Assembly (NCBI RefSeq): GCF_000383595.1
Contig: NZ_KB911581.1
Span: forward strand, 5,116,496-5,180,495
Direction: 5' to 3'
DNA from: Streptomyces bottropensis ATCC 25435
Lineage (GTDB): Bacteria > Actinomycetota > Actinomycetes > Streptomycetales > Streptomycetaceae
DNA: 64,000 bases
In this document: piece after piece, positions 8,961-17,501 of the stretch
How the letters are laid out: each line of letters opens with the position of its first letter
How positions within the stretch are numbered: position 1 is the stretch's first letter
Program-made: the position numbers and the translations under genes
The notes under the pieces: generated by a model
Database searches by the model: none
Seen by the model: the letters and a program-made list of their open reading frames with translations, nothing else
What the model was told of the DNA's origin: nothing

Positions 8961-10223
8961 ATGGACCGCACCTCTGAGCCCGCCTCGTCGACCCCAGCGG
9001 AACTGAGCGGTCGGCTGTCTCTGGTGATGGCACTGGCCTGCGGCGTCGGTGTGGCCAACGTGTACTTCCCGCAGGCGATCACGCCGCTGATCGCCCACGG
9101 TTTCGGCGTCGGCCAGGGGGCGGCGACCGTGTTGGCCACCGTCACCCAGTTCGGTTACGCCGTCGGTATCTTCCTGCTGGTGCCGCTCGGCGATCGGCTG
9201 CCCCGCCGTCCGCTGATCTCAGCGTTGCTGGCCGTGACCGCGCTCGCTCTCCTGGCAGCCGGTCTGGCCCCCGCCATCGGCCCACTCCTCGCCGCCGGTG
9301 CCGTGGTCGGTGTCGCCACGGTGGTGCCGCAGATCCTGTTGCCCATGGCCGCGGGCCTGGTGGGGCCCGAGCGGCGGGGCGCTGTCACCGGCACCCTCCA
9401 GGCCGGGCTGATCGGTGGCATTCTGCTGGCCCGCGCCTTCGGCGGTGTACTGGGCCAACACCTCGGCTGGCGCGCCCCGTACCTGGTGGCGGCCCTGGTC
9501 ACCGGACTGCTGGCTCTCGCCCTCGGCTTCGCTCTGCCGCGCAGTGTTCCGACCGTGCGCGACCGCTATCCCACCCTGCTGGCCGACACGCTGCGGCTCT
9601 TGAGCCGCGAGCCGCTGCTGCGGCGCTCGATCTACTTCCAGATCACCGTCTTCGGTGCGTTCAGCGCCGCCTGGACCGCGGTCGCTCTGCTGATCACGGG
9701 CCCGCGCTACGACATGGGAACCCAGGCGGTGGGCCTGCTCGCGCTGATCGGCGCGGCCAGCATGTTCCTGGCGCCCGCGGCCGGCCGCCGGGTCGACCGG
9801 TATGGCGCCGATCGCGTCAACCTGTGGTGCATTCTGCTCGCCCTCGCCTCCGGCGCCGTGCTGCTGACCGGCCTCGCGGGCGGCCTCGCCGGATTCGTCG
9901 GCCTCGCCGCGGGACTGCTCCTGATCGACGTGGCCGTACAGTGCGGCCAGGTGGCCAACCAGGCCCGCATCTTCGCCCTGCGTCCCGAGGTGCGAAGCCG
10001 CCTCAACACGGGGTACATGACCTGCGGCTTCGTCGGTGCCGGCGCCGGCTCCTGGCTCGGCACGCGCGCCTACACCCAACTGGGCTGGGGTGCCGTCTGC
10101 GCCCTCGTCGGCGTGGCCGCGTTCCTCGCCCTCGGCGCCTACGCGGCCGGCCGTGAGGAAGGCCGCGCCGCTTCTCCGACCGCCGCGCCGAGCCGGGGCC
10201 GGCAGACGACGACAACGCCGTAG
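8961..10223 (+). CDS. MFS transporter, probable drug/aromatic efflux
   Basis: 420-aa inner-membrane protein with about 12 hydrophobic segments. The cytoplasmic loop 2-3 motif GDRLPRRP (77-84) is the major facilitator motif A. The closest recognisable group is the YnfM/AraJ-like efflux permeases. It lies directly after its likely repressor and carries that repressor's operator twice. Export of a toxic phenolic or antibiotic is inferred; import is not excluded. Confidence 0.86.
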   Translation: MDRTSEPASSTPAELSGRLSLVMALACGVGVANVYFPQAITPLIAHGFGVGQGAATVLATVTQFGYAVGIFLLVPLGDRLPRRPLISALLAVTALALLAAGLAPAIGPLLAAGAVVGVATVVPQILLPMAAGLVGPERRGAVTGTLQAGLIGGILLARAFGGVLGQHLGWRAPYLVAALVTGLLALALGFALPRSVPTVRDRYPTLLADTLRLLSREPLLRRSIYFQITVFGAFSAAWTAVALLITGPRYDMGTQAVGLLALIGAASMFLAPAAGRRVDRYGADRVNLWCILLALASGAVLLTGLAGGLAGFVGLAAGLLLIDVAVQCGQVANQARIFALRPEVRSRLNTGYMTCGFVGAGAGSWLGTRAYTQLGWGAVCALVGVAAFLALGAYAAGREEGRAASPTAAPSRGRQTTTTP

Positions 10224-10313
10224 GCGCGGCGCGCACGAGGCGGCCCCGCCACCATCCCGCGCCCATTCCCGGGAGGACTCTCATGAACGAGCGGACACTT
10301 CTCCGACTTGGGA

Positions 10314-10520
10314 CTCGCCGTGGTGGACACCCTGCGAAACGTCGCAGAAGACCATGGCGCCGAGGCCGCCACCGTCGCCCTCGCCCGGCTGCGCTCCCGC
10401 TCCGGGAGTGCGGCAGCCGTCGCCGGTGGCCGGATCGAGGCACAGGTGCCGGCGCTGATGGCCTCAGCCGAGCTGACCCTCACGCCGCAGGAGATCGCCA
10501 CGCTCGACGATCATCCGTTC
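10314..10520 (+). pseudogene. Aldo/keto reductase C-terminal remnant
   Basis: The frame reads VVDTLRNVAEDHGAEAATVALARLRSR, then AELTLTPQEIATLDD across this stretch, the pattern of the C-terminal third of aldo/keto reductases (helix, VALAW-like strand, LTPEEL...LD end). No N-terminal catalytic Asp/Tyr/Lys/His part exists upstream, where the MFS gene ends. The fragment runs into the 3' end of the convergent flavin reductase gene. Confidence 0.55.
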
Positions 10521-11068
10521 CCCTGGTCGCGTCCGGGCGCGGTGTCCGATGCGGTCAGGTCCAGGAAGCCGCCGCGCAGGAAGATCAGCGGGGGATCGGT
10601 GGCACGCAGTTCCAGCGACTCGACTCGGCCTACCACCTGGTAGTGATCGCCGATGAGGTCGACCTTGAACCTCGTGCATTCCATGGTGACGATCGCCTCG
10701 TCCAGGAGGGGCAGGCCGCGAGCCGACAGGTGCCAGTCCACGTCGAGGAAGCGGTCCTCGCTGCGCCGGGAGAACGCCTTGCACAGCTCGCCGTGACCGT
10801 GGCCGAGGACGTTGACACCGAAGTGGCTCGCCTCGTACAGGCGCGGCCAGGTCTTGGAGGACCGGTCGACGAAGAAGGCGATGAGGGGCGGGTCCAGCGA
10901 CACCGAGGTGAAAGAGCCGACGGTCATCCCGACGGGACCGGACCTGGCGCTCGCGGTGACCACCGCCACACTGGTAGGGACATGCCCGAGAGCACGCCGG
11001 TAGTCCACGGGGTTGTCGGTGGCGGCAGGGCTGCCTTGCTGCGCGGTGAGGGCAGGTGTGTTCTCCAT
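10511..11068 (-). CDS. Flavin reductase (FMN-binding, monooxygenase partner)
   Basis: 185 aa of the flavin reductase-like (HpaC/HsaB) split-barrel family. VPTSVAVVTA, then GMTVGSFTSVSLDPPL and DRSSKTWPRL form the flavin site. It supplies reduced flavin to the oxygenase encoded immediately upstream. ATG at 11068 is preferred: GAGGA lies 8 nt upstream, inside the stop region of that gene. An in-frame GTG at 11083 overlaps the upstream stop but has no ribosome site. Its 3' end overlaps an aldo/keto reductase remnant, so the last residues may be acquired. Confidence 0.86.
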   Translation of the reverse strand: MENTPALTAQQGSPAATDNPVDYRRALGHVPTSVAVVTASARSGPVGMTVGSFTSVSLDPPLIAFFVDRSSKTWPRLYEASHFGVNVLGHGHGELCKAFSRRSEDRFLDVDWHLSARGLPLLDEAIVTMECTRFKVDLIGDHYQVVGRVESLELRATDPPLIFLRGGFLDLTASDTAPGRDQGNG

Positions 11069-11079
11069 GGTCGCTGTCC

Positions 11080-12270
11080 TCACAGGGCGATCGTCGGTTC
11101 TTCGTTGCCCAGCAGCAGTCGGCCGTAGGCCTCCCTGCCGATCTCGGGGGTGACGAGGGCATGTCGGGCGGCGGTCTCGGAGTCCCGCCAGATGCGGTTC
11201 AGCACGTTGACCTCGGCGAAGGAACCGGCGCCGTTGGCGGTCAGCAGTGTGCGGATCGCGTCTGTGACCAGTTCGGCCACCACGCCGGTGTCATTGCGGA
11301 TCCGGGCGCGGGTCTCCAGGTCGGGCAGCCGGCGCTCGTCGGCGGCCCGGTCGAGGTCGAGGCATATGCGGCTCAGTGTCAGCTCGGCCAGGTGCAGCCT
11401 GGTGGCCGCGTGGGCGACGCCGATCTGGTGGGTGGGGGAGAGCCTGGCCTCCTGGTAGCTGGTGTAGGCCACTGGCTTGAGGGGGAGCTTGGCCCGGGTG
11501 ATCTCCAGCGCGTGCCGGCCCAGACCGATCTGCGGTGCGACGAGAATGGCGGCGGCGACCGCGTTGAAGGACATCGACGCCATGCGCTCATCGGTGTGCG
11601 GCGTGAGATAGCGCCCTTCGAACATGTCCTTGACCGGCTGAATCCGGTGATCGGGCACGAAGTGGTCTTCGATCACGATGGTGTCGCTGCCTGTGCCCTG
11701 CATCCCGGCGACGAACCAGGTCGGCTCGATCGTCCAGGCCTCCGCCGGGATCAGCGCCAGCGCCAGCTCGCCGCCCTCGATGGGTATGCCCAGAGACCCC
11801 CAGTCGGCGGTGAAGGAACCCGAGGCGTACGGCCAGCGGCCACTGACCCGGTAGCCGCCGTCAACCCGCTCCGCCTTGCTGCCGGGGGAGAAGACGCCGC
11901 ATACCTTCGCTTTGGCGTTAGTACCGAAGATGTCCTCCTGAGCCTGGGCGGAGGAAGTCGAGGCGAAGCCCGTGCCGACGGTCATCAGCGCGGCGATCCA
12001 CCCTGTCGAGCCGTCACCACGGGCCACCTCCGCCACGGCCTCGACCGCGGTGCGCAGCGTCGCCCCCTGGCCGCCGTACCGGTGGGGCACGAGCAGACGG
12101 AAGACGTCCGCGTCCTCCAGCGCCTTGATCACCTCGGGGGCCACCCGACGCGCCTCGGAACCTTGTGTGGCGTATTCACGGATCACCGGGACCAGGCCGG
12201 TGGCGCGGCCCACCAGTTCGGCGTCAGGCGTTTCGAGCTGCGGCACTGCGGCGCTGGACGACATTGTCAT
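11080..12270 (-). CDS. Acyl-CoA-dehydrogenase-fold flavin monooxygenase
   Basis: 396 aa. Acyl-CoA dehydrogenase fold of the group D two-component hydroxylases (HsaA / pigment-type hydroxylases): VIKALEDADVFRLLVPHRYGG at the N-terminus, ARGDGSTGW, then GRWPYASGS. It should use reduced flavin and O2 to hydroxylate a phenolic ring. The adjacent flavin reductase on the same transcript supports this over true acyl-CoA dehydrogenation. The ATG at 12270 has GGGAGAGG 4 nt upstream. First gene of a two-gene operon. Confidence 0.82.
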   Translation of the reverse strand: MTMSSSAAVPQLETPDAELVGRATGLVPVIREYATQGSEARRVAPEVIKALEDADVFRLLVPHRYGGQGATLRTAVEAVAEVARGDGSTGWIAALMTVGTGFASTSSAQAQEDIFGTNAKAKVCGVFSPGSKAERVDGGYRVSGRWPYASGSFTADWGSLGIPIEGGELALALIPAEAWTIEPTWFVAGMQGTGSDTIVIEDHFVPDHRIQPVKDMFEGRYLTPHTDERMASMSFNAVAAAILVAPQIGLGRHALEITRAKLPLKPVAYTSYQEARLSPTHQIGVAHAATRLHLAELTLSRICLDLDRAADERRLPDLETRARIRNDTGVVAELVTDAIRTLLTANGAGSFAEVNVLNRIWRDSETAARHALVTPEIGREAYGRLLLGNEEPTIAL

Positions 12271-12590
12271 GGTGCCTCTCCCAGAGAGCGACGTGGGCCG
12301 ATGAAGGTCATGACCGACGTAACGGAGTGATGTCAGCCAGCATGCGTATCCGTTTCGGGGGGCGTAAAGACCAGGGACTCCACCCGAAGTTCGGGCCTGT
12401 GATGCATCAGACGCATGACGCCGCTCCCGCGCGCCTGGGTACCGAACCCGGCGTGACCTCGACGCCGACCAGCTGGAGGCGATCGCCGTCTCAGGCAGGG
12501 TCCGGCTCGTGCGGCCGTCGCGTGCGGCAGGCATGACGGCCAAGGGAACGCCTGTTGCCCTGGACGACGCCTGCCGACACCTCCGCAGGG
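12271..12590. other. Intergenic stretch upstream of the flavin monooxygenase
   Basis: 320 bp that must hold the leftward promoter of the two-component monooxygenase. I find no recognisable gene or strong palindrome in it. Confidence 0.4.
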
Positions 12591-13035
12591 CGGGCGCAGG
12601 ACCACATCGACGCCGGGGCCCGTCCGGGCACGACGAGCGAGGAGTCGGCCGAGCTGAAGCGGCTCAAGAAGGAGAACGCCGAGCTGATACGGAGCCCGGA
12701 AGACCTGGCGGCACCTCAACCGCCGGGACGTCTATGTGGCCCGCTGCACCGTCGAACGCCTGATGCGTGAACTGGGCATCACCGGGGCGGTCCGCGGCAA
12801 GAAGGTGATCACCACCATCACCGACCCGAGCGCGGAACGGGCCCCGGACCTCATGGACCGCAGCTTCGTCGCCCCCGCCCCGAACCGGTGCTGGGTCGCC
12901 GACTTCACCCACGTCGCCACGTTTGCCGGCGTTGTCTACGTGGCCTTCGTCGTGGACACCTTCTCCCGCCGCATCGTCGGCTGGTCGGCAGCCACATCGA
13001 AGGAGACCCGGCTTCACGAGATCGTCTGGCGCGGG
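12591..13035 (+). pseudogene. IS3-family transposase remnant
   Basis: One frame gives the end of an OrfA (DAGARPGTTSEESAELKRLK, then KENAELIR). Another gives the front of an OrfB: YVARCTVERLMRELGITG, then the integrase-core start NRCWVADFTHVATF and VVYVAFVVDTFSRRIVGW. The core is cut soon after SAATSKET, so the third acidic residue of the DDE triad is missing, and no terminal inverted repeats are evident. A dead copy; a mark of past mobility. Confidence 0.8.
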
Positions 13036-13109
13036 TGTTCTCGCGGGTTCTGGAGGGTGAGTCCGCCGTCGACGGCGACCTCGCCTGAGGTGCGCTGCCG
13101 CCGGGCGGC

Positions 13110-13760
13110 TCACTCACCGCCGAACAGGTACCGCACCGCTGTCTGGGTGAGGTGTCGCACGAAGGCGTCGGTGTCGGCGGCGGGAGTGGCGAATTCCGGG
13201 CCATAGCCGACCCGCATCATGAGCGAGGCGAAGACCGTGCTGAAGCAGAGGCGTACGGCGGTTTCGGGATCGGGGTGTGTGATCTCGTGCGCGGCGCCGA
13301 GCACCACGGCGGTGAACCGGTCCGCCATCTGCGCGGTGTAGGTACTGGCCCGGCGGTAGACCTCCGAGTGAGCTCCGCTGAGCAGCACCATCGGTTTGAG
13401 GAACGCCGCGTGGCGCTCGAAGATCCCGGCGAATTCGGTGACGGCCTCGGCCACCAGCGTGCGCGCGTCGAGGCCGGCCCAGCGCTCGTCGCGGTCGAAA
13501 ACCTCCTCGTCCGCGCGGATACGGCTGAGACCGTGCTCGTAGACGGCCAGGAAGAGGGCCTCCTTGCTGGTCGTACGGTCGTAGATGGCCCGTGGTGCGA
13601 CCTTGGCGCGCTCGCAGACAGCCGCGATGGTGAAAGCCTCGTACCCGCCCTCCTCGATGATCGCGGCGCCCGCCTCGAGGATCCGGGTCCATGCCTGCCG
13701 GGTCCGTTCCTGCAGCGGCGGACGTATCGCAAGCTCGCTGTTCCTGTCCATGGCTGTCAC
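13110..13760 (-). CDS. TetR-family regulator of the P450 operon
   Basis: 216 aa. N-terminal HTH (RILEAGAAIIEEGGYEAFTI ... APRAIYDRTTSKEALF), then a divergent ligand domain. GTG at 13760 is chosen because GGGGAG precedes it; an ATG three codons in is the alternative. Divergent from the P450 operon across 202 bp that contains a palindromic operator, so it most likely represses that operon until a P450 substrate is present. Confidence 0.87.
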   Translation of the reverse strand: MTAMDRNSELAIRPPLQERTRQAWTRILEAGAAIIEEGGYEAFTIAAVCERAKVAPRAIYDRTTSKEALFLAVYEHGLSRIRADEEVFDRDERWAGLDARTLVAEAVTEFAGIFERHAAFLKPMVLLSGAHSEVYRRASTYTAQMADRFTAVVLGAAHEITHPDPETAVRLCFSTVFASLMMRVGYGPEFATPAADTDAFVRHLTQTAVRYLFGGE

Positions 13761-13869
13761 GCCGCCATTCTCCCCGTGAATCGCCGGCATCCGGCTTGCC
13801 GATACGCCGTGGAATGCACGCCGCCGCCATTGACAGAGCCCCACCGCGAGTCGGATGCTTCCCGCTAAT

Positions 13870-13885
13870 CGTAGTGCACACTACG
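13870..13885. promoter_or_regulatory. TetR operator CGTAGTG-CA-CACTACG
   Basis: 16-bp inverted repeat with perfect 7-bp arms in the TetR/P450 divergent region, 77 bp before the P450 GTG and 109 bp before the TetR start. Confidence 0.75.
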
Positions 13886-13962
13886 GTTTCTTCTGGGGTC
13901 GCGAGAACCACGGGGTGCCTCGGCGGGCCGCAGACGCAACAACACTCAAAGGAGAGTCCGCC

Positions 13963-15159
13963 GTGACGCATGCGACCTTGCCTGTGCCCACCTCCGACGT
14001 CGACCTGTTCGCCGACGAGGTGTTGCACGACCCGTACCCGGCTCTCCGCCGGCTCCGGGAAGCCGGCCCCGCGGTACGGCTGACCACCTACGACGCGTGG
14101 GTCCTTCCCCGCTACGACCACGTCCGCGCGGCCCTGGCCGACCACGAACGGTTCTCGTCCGCCCAGGGTGTGGCCTACGAGGACCAGTTCAACGCCCAGA
14201 TGAAGGGAAGCGTGCTGGCCAGCGACCCGCCGGACCACACCCGGCTTCGGGCGGTGCTGTCCGACAAGCTTGCCCCCAAGGCCCTGGCCAAGCTCCGCAC
14301 CCGGATTGCCGACCTCGCGGACGGCCTGGTCGCCGACGCCGTGGCCAAGGGCGATTTCGACGCCGTGGCGGATCTTGCCGCGGTGTTCCCGGTGACCGTG
14401 GTCGCCGACCTGATCGGGCTCACCGAGGAAGCCAGGGGCCCGCTGCTGTCGTTCGCGGACGCGGCGTTCAACACCTTCGGCCCGTTCAATGCCCGCGCCC
14501 AGGCATCCCTTCCTTTTGTCGGTCAGATGTTCGAGTATTTGAACACGGTGATGGTGCCGGAGAACCTCCGCCCTGACGGCTGGGCCGCCGCCGTCTACCA
14601 GGCCGCGGACCGGGGAGACATCGAGTCGGCCTCCGTGGTGCCCCTGTTGTCCGCGTACGTGGTCGCGAGCATGGACACCACCATCAACGGCATCGGCAAC
14701 ACCATCCTCGTCTTCGCCCGGCATCCCGAGGCATACCAGGAGGTGCGCGCGGAACCGGCGCTCCTCGGACCCGCGTTCGAAGAGTCACTGCGGCTGGAGT
14801 CCCCCGCACAGGGCTTCTTCCGGCGCACCACCCAGCCGGTGGACATCGAGGGCATCACCATCCCCGCCGACGCCAAAGTCCTGCTGTCCTGGGCCTCGGC
14901 CAACCGGGACGAACGCAAGTGGGAGCGCCCCGAGGAGTTCCTCGTCCGCCGCAACCCGGTCGACCACGTCGGCTTCGGCTACGGCGTCCACGGCTGCGCC
15001 GGCCAGGGGCTGGCCCGTATGGAGGCACAGGCGATGCTCGGCGCGCTGGTGCGGCGCGCATCGTCGATCGAACTCGCGGGCGAGCCGGTCCGCAAGCTCA
15101 ACAACGTGATCAGGGGCCTGGCCTCGCTCCCCGTCACGGTACGCGCGGAAGGGAAGTGA
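13963..15159 (+). CDS. Cytochrome P450 (system 1)
   Basis: 398-aa soluble bacterial P450. The heme-thiolate loop FGYGVHGCAGQG has Cys near 345. The K-helix ExxR is in ESLRLES, and the I-helix reads VASMDTTIN, with Ser replacing the usual Gly but the D-T pair kept. The GTG at 13963 follows AAAGGAGAG. First gene of P450-ferredoxin-reductase, a complete class I chain. The I-helix and heme loop resemble the P450 at 59949-61145 more than the other two. Likely hydroxylates or O-demethylates an aromatic acid or phenol; the substrate is unproven. Confidence 0.92.
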   Translation: MTHATLPVPTSDVDLFADEVLHDPYPALRRLREAGPAVRLTTYDAWVLPRYDHVRAALADHERFSSAQGVAYEDQFNAQMKGSVLASDPPDHTRLRAVLSDKLAPKALAKLRTRIADLADGLVADAVAKGDFDAVADLAAVFPVTVVADLIGLTEEARGPLLSFADAAFNTFGPFNARAQASLPFVGQMFEYLNTVMVPENLRPDGWAAAVYQAADRGDIESASVVPLLSAYVVASMDTTINGIGNTILVFARHPEAYQEVRAEPALLGPAFEESLRLESPAQGFFRRTTQPVDIEGITIPADAKVLLSWASANRDERKWERPEEFLVRRNPVDHVGFGYGVHGCAGQGLARMEAQAMLGALVRRASSIELAGEPVRKLNNVIRGLASLPVTVRAEGK

Positions 15160-15160
15160 G

Positions 15161-15355
15161 ATGTCGAGGATCGTGGTGGACTTCGACCGTTGCGAGGGCC
15201 ACGGACTGTGTGAGCAGACCGCGCCCGACGTGTTCCGGCTCGATGACGAGGGCGAACTGCACCTGACCCACGAGGAGGTGGCTGCGGAGCGCGAGAGCGC
15301 CGTCGCCGCCGCAGTGCGGGTCTGCCCCGTCGCGGCCCTGAAGGTCCAGTCGTGA
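15161..15355 (+). CDS. P450-associated ferredoxin, C-x2-H-x2-C type
   Basis: 64 aa. One iron-sulfur cluster bound by FDRCEGHGLC and VCPVAAL. His sits where many ferredoxins have the second Cys, a hallmark of [3Fe-4S] or atypical [4Fe-4S] ferredoxins that serve P450s. The start lies 1 bp after the P450 stop. It passes electrons from the reductase encoded next to the P450. Same length as, and nearly the same sequence as, the ferredoxin at 55083-55277. Confidence 0.92.
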   Translation: MSRIVVDFDRCEGHGLCEQTAPDVFRLDDEGELHLTHEEVAAERESAVAAAVRVCPVAALKVQS

Positions 15356-16506
15356 AGCGGATCGTCGTGGTCGGCGGGTCCATTGCCGCGCTGATGGCAG
15401 CGGAGAGCCTGCGGACGGAGGGGTTCGACGGACAGGTGACCGTCCTTTCCGATGAGCTTCACCAGCCCTACTCGCGGGTCCCGCTGTCCAAGAGTGTCCT
15501 CGCCGGCCGGGAACCCGTGGGATCGGCCCTGCTTCCTCCTCCGGGCGAGGGCATCGAGTTCCGCACCGGGGCACGGGCCGTACAACTGGACGCTTTCGGC
15601 CGTGTGGTGACGCTGGCCGACGGCACGCAGGTGCCGTACGACGGGCTGGTCGTCGCGACCGGTGCCAGGGCCCGTCGCCTGACCGGCCGCGACGATCTGG
15701 CGCTGCGCACCCTCGATGACGCCTCGGCCCTCGCTTCCCGGCTTGCCGTCGCCCGGAGCGCGGTCGTGCTGGGTGGCGGCTTCCTCGGCATGGAGATCGC
15801 CACGACCTGCCGCGCCCTGGGTGTGGACGTCACAGTGGTCGACCTCGCCCCACCGTTGCTCAGGCTCCTCGGACCATGGCTGGCCGATCTCGCCGTCGCG
15901 GCCGCGCGGGATCACGGCATACGTGTCCGGGTCGCGCCGGACGGCGTCGACGTCCTGGGCGAACACCGTGTGCGCTGTGGCAAGCAGGTCCTCGAAGCCG
16001 ACGTGATCGTGTGCGCGGTGGGAGACATACCGAACACCGACTGGCTGAAGGACTCCGGCCTGCCACTGGACGCCGCCGGCGGCCTCATCGCCGACACGTG
16101 CTGCCGCGTCGCTCCCGGCGTGGTCGCCGCCGGGGACGTCGTGTCCCGGCAGGGACGCCGGACTCCGCACTGGACCAACGCGGTCGAGCAGGGCCGGGCG
16201 GCTGCGGCCGGCCTGCTGCACGGGGATTCGGCCCGGCCCTACCGACCGGACCCGTATTTCTGGACCGAGCAGTCCGGACTCGACATCAAGATCAGCGGCG
16301 AGCTGCCGCTCACCGGGACCCCCGAAGTCCTGGCCGGCTCGGTGGACGACCGCAGTGCGCTGCTGAGGTGGCGGAACGACGCAGGCACTGCCACAGCCGT
16401 CGCCGTCAATCACCGCCTCCCCGTCATCAAACTCAAGCGGCTCGGCGCCGGAGTGCCCGCCGCTCGCCCGACCCGGCCGCGCCCCGTGTTCGGACACACC
16501 TCCTGA
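15352..16506 (+). CDS. Ferredoxin reductase, FAD/NAD(P)H
   Basis: 384 aa. Two Rossmann-type sites: VVVGGSIAALMAAESLR for FAD at the N-terminus and VVLGGGFLGMEIA for NAD(P)H mid-protein, then GVVAAGDV for FAD. Belongs to the putidaredoxin/rubredoxin reductase-like family. The GTG overlaps the ferredoxin stop (GTGA). Completes P450 system 1. It closely resembles the reductase at 53944-55086, including a shared stretch FWTEQSGLDIKISGELPLTG. Confidence 0.92.
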   Translation: MKRIVVVGGSIAALMAAESLRTEGFDGQVTVLSDELHQPYSRVPLSKSVLAGREPVGSALLPPPGEGIEFRTGARAVQLDAFGRVVTLADGTQVPYDGLVVATGARARRLTGRDDLALRTLDDASALASRLAVARSAVVLGGGFLGMEIATTCRALGVDVTVVDLAPPLLRLLGPWLADLAVAAARDHGIRVRVAPDGVDVLGEHRVRCGKQVLEADVIVCAVGDIPNTDWLKDSGLPLDAAGGLIADTCCRVAPGVVAAGDVVSRQGRRTPHWTNAVEQGRAAAAGLLHGDSARPYRPDPYFWTEQSGLDIKISGELPLTGTPEVLAGSVDDRSALLRWRNDAGTATAVAVNHRLPVIKLKRLGAGVPAARPTRPRPVFGHTS

Positions 16507-16552
16507 TTCGTCTACCCGCCGGATCACCACCGTCGTGTTCTTGATCTGCGGG

Positions 16553-16578
16553 AGCGGCTGATCATCGCTCCAGCCGCT
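16553..16578. terminator. Hairpin after P450 operon 1
   Basis: AGCGGCTG and CAGCCGCT arms (8 bp, perfect) around a 10-nt loop, 47 bp after the reductase stop. No T-tract, as is usual in actinobacteria. The rest of 16507-16806 holds no gene, only a short CACCACCG tandem repeat near 16590-16618. Confidence 0.5.
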
Positions 16579-16806
16579 GACCGTCGCTCACCGCACCACC
16601 GCACCACCGCACCACCGCAGCGACGTCAGCCCCGGGCTCTACCCACCCGGGTACTTCAGCCGGTGGTCCGTACGCCTTTCCAGTCGTAGCAGGAGAACGA
16701 TGTATCGCCCAACGCGCACAGGGAACAGCGCTGCACCGTCGGCTGCGGTGCTCGGGCAGCTGCGGGCTGCGCGTGGTGGAGATCGGCCGGGCAACCCGGC
16801 GACCGG

Positions 16807-17364
16807 TCAGTGCGGGGGAACGAGCCGTCGCTGTCTTTCGGTGAGCGGCTGGGGCTGATGCCGGGAGACTTTGGCGAGCAGGCGGGCGAGGGTGAGTTCC
16901 TCGTCGGGGGTCAGGTGCTCCAGCCAGCTCTTCTGGCGATGCACGGTCCACCAGTGCAGGAACTCGTCGATGACGGTCTTGCCCTGCTCGGTGAGGGCGA
17001 TGACGAGCATGCGTCCGTCGTCGGGCTGGGGCGTCCGGGTGAGCAGGCCGGCCCGTTCCAGGGTGTGCAGTGCCGATGTGACGCTCGCGGTGGAGATGCT
17101 CAGCAGATCGGCGAGTCTGCGCGGGGACATCGGACCCTCGTACTTGAGCGTGGTCATCAGCCGGAAGCCGGCGAAGGTCAGCCCGGCGGGGCGGGCGAAG
17201 TTGGTTTCGATGTCGCGTTCGATCTTCTTCGCGACCCGCACCAGGTTGAAACCCACCGACGTGGATGCCAGGTGCGGATCGACGTCGGGCAGGTCGAAGC
17301 CGGAGGCGGCTGCCAGACGCTCGCCGTGGCGCTGCGCGGCCGGATCTTGTGTCACGGGCACCAC
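16807..17364 (-). CDS. MarR-family regulator
   Basis: 185 aa. Winged helix MSPRRLADLLSISTASVTSA with the wing LLTRTPQPDDGRMLVIALTEQG is the MarR signature; helices at both ends form the dimer. GTG at 17364 (or 17361) with GAGGAAGG upstream. Divergent from the carotenoid-oxygenase-family gene, whose promoter carries a compact palindrome. Probably represses that gene and responds to a phenolic ligand, as many MarR proteins do. Confidence 0.88.
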   Translation of the reverse strand: MVPVTQDPAAQRHGERLAAASGFDLPDVDPHLASTSVGFNLVRVAKKIERDIETNFARPAGLTFAGFRLMTTLKYEGPMSPRRLADLLSISTASVTSALHTLERAGLLTRTPQPDDGRMLVIALTEQGKTVIDEFLHWWTVHRQKSWLEHLTPDEELTLARLLAKVSRHQPQPLTERQRRLVPPH

Positions 17365-17426
17365 TCTGCCTTCCTCACCAGCACCCTCACAAGAGACTCA
17401 CACTTCATTTCCTGCCCGCCAGTGTC

Positions 17427-17482
17427 TTGACATATCGGTTTCGGGAGCCTTCTACTGCACTTCAAGTCGCTAGAAGTCTAGC
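17427..17482 (+). promoter_or_regulatory. Promoter and MarR operator of the dioxygenase gene
   Basis: TTGACA (17427-17432) and TCTACT (17451-17456) form a -35/-10 pair with an 18-bp spacer. Thirteen bp downstream, GCTAGAAGTCTAGC (17469-17482) has perfect 6-bp arms and would overlap the transcription start, a good place for repression. The ATG is 20 bp further on. Confidence 0.6.
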
Positions 17483-17501
17483 AATCTCCCGGAGGCCTTC
17501 C

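Noticed and set aside
11080..12270. Plain acyl-CoA dehydrogenase for fatty-acid oxidation
   Set aside because: The directly coupled flavin reductase and lack of other beta-oxidation genes favour a group D hydroxylase.
12591..13035. A functional IS3 element
   Set aside because: OrfA and OrfB are partial, the DDE core is incomplete and no terminal repeats or target duplication are visible.
16590..16620. CACCACCG tandem repeat, considered as a CRISPR or regulatory array
   Set aside because: Only three or four short units, no spacers; simple-sequence repeat.
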